Assembly: GCA_017303675.1 (NCBI GenBank)
Contig: JAFLBX010000001.1
Coordinates: forward strand, 1,313,970-1,377,969
From: Ignavibacteria bacterium
Lineage (GTDB): Bacteria; Bacteroidota; Ignavibacteria; Tepidaquicellales; OLB5
Direction: 5' to 3'
Length of the DNA stretch: 64,000 nucleotides
In this document: piece by piece, positions 60,351 through 64,000 of the stretch
How positions within the stretch are numbered: position 1 is the first letter of the stretch
Layout of the letters: every line of letters begins with the position of its first letter
Notes under the pieces: generated by a model
What the model saw: only the letters and a program-made list of their open reading frames with translations
Database searches by the model: none
What the model was told of the DNA's origin: nothing
Made by a program: the position numbers and the translations under genes

Positions 60351-62144
60351 ATGAAGAATCGGTTATTATTCTTTTTTTCAGTTATCGTTGTTTTTGCGGT
60401 AGTTCTCGGCTTTTATTATGGCGGAGATAACCGTAATGATTCAGCTCCTTTAACAGGTAACACTGTTACAGTTGAAGGTGATATGGTAGGCGGATGGTCA
60501 GCTGGCGCTAACATCCCTTCAAGCCATACATTCGGAGCTGCAGGCACATTTGTAAGAAATGATACTGCATGGCTGTTCTGCTACTCAAACAGTCCCGCTT
60601 CAACACTTCTTCAGAGATATAATTCCAGAACCAACACTTGGTCAACAATGGCTCCTGCTCCAAATACACTTGACAGAGCAGCAGGCGTGGTTCTTGGCGA
60701 TACTCTTTATATTTTCGGCGGAGCAAACGCAAGCAGCGTTTACCAGTCATCAGTAATGAGATATCACATTCCTTCAAACACATGGTCAGCAGGTAACCCG
60801 ATGCCGGTTGCAAAAGGCTGGGGAAAAGCTGTTGCTTACCAGGATAGCTTGATATTTATTGCCGGCGGTTATGACGGAACCAATGTTGCCAATACACCGC
60901 TTCTTTATAACAGGATAACAGGCCAGTACAGAAACTGTACAAACATGCCCGGAACAAGGTTCGGAGGCGGTTTTGCAGTAACAGGCGATACTTTAGTATA
61001 TATCGGCGGAGCTGATGCAACATTACTGTATAACCAGACATATGTTGGTGTTATCAGCCAGTCAAACAGAAGCACAATTACCTGGACAACAGGTATTCCT
61101 GCTCCTGCACCGTTCTCACCGGCTATCTTCAGAACAGATGCAATGAACTGGGGATGCAGAGGCGTTATATTAGTACACGGAAGTACAACAACAGCATTTA
61201 CAGGCGTTAACGGCTGCGCAGTTTACAGCCCGGGCGCAAACACGTATACCCCACAGGCTAACATGTTAACCGGCGCTTTATATGCAGGTGTTGGAAGCGC
61301 AAGATTTACAGGCAATATTTACAGGCTTTTTGTTGCAGGCGGTTATAACAACGCTTATTTAACTAACACACAGATCTTCACAGATACTCTTTGCCCCGCA
61401 CCGCCTCCGGGACCGCAGACAACGATCTGCAGAAGCGTAAATCTGCCAATAATTGATAATGCATGGACAAGAGATTCAATCCAGGTAACTTTAGGTTCAG
61501 GCTGCGTTATCACAGATGTAAATGTAAGAATTGATACAGTTATTCATACATGGGATTCTGACCTTTCATTCTATTTAAACAAAGGCGCAGTATCATCATT
61601 AATAATAGATAACGTTGGAAGCTCCGGCGATAATTTCATTGGTACCGTTCTTAACGATTCAGCATCAACACCAATTGCATCAGGAACAGCTCCTTTCACA
61701 GGACAGTTCAGACCTTCTAACCCGCTTGCACCATTCAATTTCGGCGCTGGCCAGGGCGATGGTTACTGGAGACTTTCTATCAGTGATACAGCAAACGGTG
61801 ATACAGGTTCATTAAGAAGATGGTGTTTGGTTATTTCCTATAACTGCCCGGTAGGCGGAATTCAGACTGTTGAAATCCCGAACTACTACAGTTTAAGCCA
61901 GAACTATCCGAATCCGTTCAACCCGTCAACATCAATTAAGTTCACAATGCCCCAGGGCGATAACGTGAAATTAGTTATATTTGATATTCTCGGAAGAGAA
62001 GTTAAAACTCTGGTAAATGAATTCAGAAATTCAGGTACCTACGAAGTTAATTTTGACGCTTCACTTCTTGCATCGGGTGTTTATTTCTACAGGCTTGAAG
62101 CCGGTGAGTTCACCGATACAAAGAGAATGTTACTCGTAAAATAA
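60351..62144 (+). CDS. Secreted kelch-propeller and P-domain protein with T9SS sorting domain
   Basis: 597 aa from ATG 60351, with ACGGAG 7-9 bp upstream and a hydrophobic export signal (RLLFFFSVIVVFAVVLGFYY). The longer frame from 60306 begins inside the predicted -10 box and is rejected. Residues about 50-345 form six kelch units (YNSRTNTWSTMAPAPN, LYIFGGAN, YHIPSNTWSAGNPMP, IFIAGGYDGT), a kelch/galactose-oxidase-like propeller. A P domain (about 355-505) and sorting domain (515-597) follow, nearly the same as in the gene at 58442. It looks like a domain-swapped paralogue. Confidence 0.87.
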   Translation: MKNRLLFFFSVIVVFAVVLGFYYGGDNRNDSAPLTGNTVTVEGDMVGGWSAGANIPSSHTFGAAGTFVRNDTAWLFCYSNSPASTLLQRYNSRTNTWSTMAPAPNTLDRAAGVVLGDTLYIFGGANASSVYQSSVMRYHIPSNTWSAGNPMPVAKGWGKAVAYQDSLIFIAGGYDGTNVANTPLLYNRITGQYRNCTNMPGTRFGGGFAVTGDTLVYIGGADATLLYNQTYVGVISQSNRSTITWTTGIPAPAPFSPAIFRTDAMNWGCRGVILVHGSTTTAFTGVNGCAVYSPGANTYTPQANMLTGALYAGVGSARFTGNIYRLFVAGGYNNAYLTNTQIFTDTLCPAPPPGPQTTICRSVNLPIIDNAWTRDSIQVTLGSGCVITDVNVRIDTVIHTWDSDLSFYLNKGAVSSLIIDNVGSSGDNFIGTVLNDSASTPIASGTAPFTGQFRPSNPLAPFNFGAGQGDGYWRLSISDTANGDTGSLRRWCLVISYNCPVGGIQTVEIPNYYSLSQNYPNPFNPSTSIKFTMPQGDNVKLVIFDILGREVKTLVNEFRNSGTYEVNFDASLLASGVYFYRLEAGEFTDTKRMLLVK

Positions 62145-62180
62145 TCATAACTGAAAAGTTCTGATCATTTAAAAATTTCA

Positions 62181-62213
62181 AAACCCGGAAATAGAAATAT
62201 TTCCGGGTTTTTT
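62181..62213 (+). terminator. Intrinsic terminator of kelch/P-domain cargo
   Basis: AAACCCGGAAATA (62181-62193) and TATTTCCGGGTTT (62198-62210), 13-bp stem with a GAAA tetraloop, then TTTATT. Confidence 0.85.
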
Positions 62214-62247
62214 ATTAACCTGTTTTCATAAAAAGTAAATTTTTAAA

Positions 62248-62278
62248 TTGAAAATAGTATAAAATATCCATAACCTTG
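62248..62278 (+). promoter_or_regulatory. Candidate promoter of kelch cargo (TTG-N20-TAACCTTG)
   Basis: TTG (62248-62250), 20 bp, TAACCTTG (62271-62278), one mismatch to TAnnTTTG; 6 bp before the ATG, implying a very short leader. Confidence 0.35.
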
Positions 62279-62284
62279 TATTAT

Positions 62285-63682
62285 ATGAAACAGCTAACTA
62301 TCCTTTTTTTATTACTATCAGGCTTAATATTCAGCGCATTTTCGCAGGAAAACCCTATTTTTATCGGATCCAAAACCGGTTTACAGGAAAACAGGAATTT
62401 ATCATTCAACCCCGGTGATACGAACCTGTATGTAAACGGAGTATGGAGCAGGCTGAATGATATGCCGCAATCATTACTTGGAACAAATACATATTATGAT
62501 TCTCTATCAGGACGGATATTAATTTGCGGCGGTTCAAATTCATCGGGAGTTCCGACTGATACATGCCGGTGGTATGATCTGAACAGCGGTACATATACAC
62601 AGGCAGCTTCGCTGCCGGAGCCCAGATGGTCAGGTAAGCTGGTAAAAGTAAAGGATGCACTTTATCTTGTTGGCTCAATTGATTCAACCTTTACATCTGC
62701 AGACGGACTGATATTTAAATTTTCACTCTTAACCGGCACATGGTCAATAGCAGATACTTTACCGGCGCCGTTTGTTCACGAAGCTGCTGTGAGTGTTATC
62801 AATGACAGTCTTATTGCTGTTATCGGCGGCTCAGTATCCGGATTTTCAGGGGCAATAAACCTGGTTCGAATTTATAATCCTGCTTTCAATACATGGATCA
62901 ATTCAAATGTTTATCCCATAAATATCACAACTGCGCATTCAGAGTTCAACAAAACAGAATTTGATACTTCGCTTTTTGTAGCCGGCGGTTACAGTGCCGG
63001 TTTTGTAAATTCTGTTTTTAAAGGAAATGTGAATTTATACAGCGCAGATACTATTAAAATTACCTGGCAGCTTTTTTCCAATTTACCGTTCAGCGTGCCT
63101 GTTTACCGGGTTTGCGGAGCCAGGTGGCAGGATTTTATGCTGATAGGTCCGGGGATGAACGGTTCTGCTTCTGTGAATGAGATATGGGGATTAAGGTTTC
63201 AGGATACTATAGGGGTGTGGACCGGATTTCTTCCGGTTTCAGGAGATACTACGGCTAATATATCATCGTTTGCACCGGTAACAGGTTTAGACTCGAATTA
63301 TTTTTATTTATTTGGCGGGTTTAAAAATCCCAATGCGCTTAATATAGCGCAGAAATATTCTTTTATTACCCCGCCGCCAATTGGCATAAATAACATATCA
63401 TCAAATATTCCGTCAGAGTTCAGGCTTTACCAGAATTATCCAAACCCGTTCAATCCGGTTACAAAAGTAAGATTTGATTATGTTAAAACGGATGATAACA
63501 ATATTAGCTTTGATGTATTTGATATTACAGGCAGGCAGGTATATTCATACAAATTTACAGCTCTTAGCAGCGGAACATATGAACTTGAGTTTGACGGTAA
63601 AGATCTTGCAAGCGGTTTGTATATTTACAGAATAAGTAATAATGTACATTCTATTGCAAAAAAGATGATATTATTAAAATAA
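62285..63682 (+). CDS. Secreted kelch-repeat protein with T9SS sorting domain
   Basis: 465 aa from ATG 62285 (MKQLTILFLLLSG, signal peptide ending SAFSQ); a frame three codons longer starts with TTG at 62276. Kelch units (WSRLNDMPQSLLG, GRILICGGSN, YDLNSGTYTQAASLPEPRWSG, FKFSLLTGTWSIADTLPAPF, VIGGSVSGF) build a propeller of about 330 residues; sorting domain RLYQNYPNPFNPVTKVRF...AKKMILLK. The sorting domain lacks the palindromic insertion. No Shine-Dalgarno. Confidence 0.85.
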   Translation: MKQLTILFLLLSGLIFSAFSQENPIFIGSKTGLQENRNLSFNPGDTNLYVNGVWSRLNDMPQSLLGTNTYYDSLSGRILICGGSNSSGVPTDTCRWYDLNSGTYTQAASLPEPRWSGKLVKVKDALYLVGSIDSTFTSADGLIFKFSLLTGTWSIADTLPAPFVHEAAVSVINDSLIAVIGGSVSGFSGAINLVRIYNPAFNTWINSNVYPINITTAHSEFNKTEFDTSLFVAGGYSAGFVNSVFKGNVNLYSADTIKITWQLFSNLPFSVPVYRVCGARWQDFMLIGPGMNGSASVNEIWGLRFQDTIGVWTGFLPVSGDTTANISSFAPVTGLDSNYFYLFGGFKNPNALNIAQKYSFITPPPIGINNISSNIPSEFRLYQNYPNPFNPVTKVRFDYVKTDDNNISFDVFDITGRQVYSYKFTALSSGTYELEFDGKDLASGLYIYRISNNVHSIAKKMILLK

Positions 63683-63783
63683 TAGCGTTTACAGTTAACT
63701 AATACCCTTATTGATTTAACCTCTTTAATTACCTATTTTAAGGTATAGAAAATTACAATTCAAATTTTCCAGGGGGTGGAATC

Positions 63784-64000
63784 ATGAAAAAATATATTTC
63801 TCTTTTTCTTCTATTATCCACAGTTTCAATCCTTTCTCAAAGACAGCCAAATCAGTGGTGCGGGAATTTTCCGGTAATGCCCGGAACGGGTACTATCTGG
63901 GGCCACGCCTCGGTTGTATTAGGCGATACAATTTATGTAGCGGGCGGCTCATCATCAGGAGCGCCAACAACAAATTTTTATAAATATTCAATCAGCTCAA
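63784..64000 (+). CDS. Secreted kelch-repeat protein, 5' part only (cut by window end)
   Basis: ATG at 63784 with a strong purine-rich Shine-Dalgarno (CAGGGGGTGGAATC) upstream. The 72 visible codons give a signal peptide (MKKYISLFLLLSTVSILSQ) and the beginning of a kelch propeller (FPVMPGTGTIWGHASVVLGDTIYVAGGSSSG). It is open to the window edge. By analogy with the gene before it, a T9SS sorting domain is expected but not seen. Confidence 0.75.
   Translation, partial: MKKYISLFLLLSTVSILSQRQPNQWCGNFPVMPGTGTIWGHASVVLGDTIYVAGGSSSGAPTTNFYKYSISS

Noticed and set aside
9023-62144. Secreted repeat arrays as a CRISPR locus
   Set aside because: The repeats are protein-coding (propeller units) or short tandem repeats without unique spacers; no cas gene present.

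Overview
The window most resembles a chromosomal segment of a Gram-negative bacterium of the Bacteroidota/Ignavibacteria side of the FCB group. Three things point there. (1) At least fifteen genes end in a type IX secretion (T9SS) type A sorting domain with the QNYPNPFNP / QNYPNPSNP signature that is typical of Ignavibacteria and relatives. (2) An lpxA gene shows lipid A synthesis. (3) Many intergenic regions carry the Bacteroidota-type promoter pair, -33 TTTG and -7 TAnnTTTG, rather than the E. coli pair. TTG starts are frequent. I saw no tRNA, rRNA, CRISPR array, transposase or prophage gene.

Layout. 0-9 kb (+): housekeeping and metabolism (rarA, ROK kinase, crotonase-family hydratase, DUF2461, arginase, rlmN, acyl-CoA carboxylase carboxyltransferase), with one small secreted protein on the - strand. 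9-10.3 kb (+): a T9SS cargo gene coupled to a short upstream ORF. 10.4-17 kb (-): YmdB-type phosphoesterase, panB, LipM-like octanoyltransferase, lpxA, a glycosyltransferase with a disordered N-terminal tail, a small periplasmic protein and a YqaA membrane protein. 17-22.4 kb (+): DedA protein, an isolated nuoG, argS and a secreted protein of unknown function. 22.5-31.5 kb (-): cupin, outer-membrane barrel, then a probable operon UPF0173-parA-parB-subtilisin-like protease (the last interrupted by one in-frame amber codon), a secreted Ig-like protein, and a nitroreductase coupled to a small membrane protein. 31.7-51.5 kb: an accessory region in which three paralogous, probably all-helical cytoplasmic proteins of about 480-500 residues (+) alternate with eight large secreted T9SS cargo genes (-): SBBP, BNR and YCF48-like propellers and a parallel beta-helix. 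51.8-57.2 kb (+): hrcA-grpE-dnaJ-comEA-like-pilM-like-rsmD-coaD, closely packed and preceded by a degenerate CIRCE operator. 57.4-58.3 kb (-): an alpha/beta hydrolase behind a 25-bp tandem repeat. 58.4-64 kb (+): four T9SS or kelch secreted proteins, the last cut by the window end.

How the parts fit. The core genes cover proteostasis, chromosome segregation, CoA and lipoate metabolism, and competence. The accessory genes build a large cell-surface or secreted repertoire of beta-propeller proteins that would share one export route; the T9SS machinery itself is not in the window. The most unusual signals are four. First, the three-copy helical-protein family interleaved with cargo genes, one copy facing its cargo neighbour across a clear back-to-back promoter pair. 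Second, a ribbon-helix-helix-like domain that runs in frame, without a stop, into the signal peptide of a cargo protein, with an 11-bp direct repeat just upstream that could be its operator. Third, palindromic repeats inserted in frame at the same point of the sorting domain in five cargo genes. Fourth, a shared promoter and leader sequence in front of two P-domain cargo genes.
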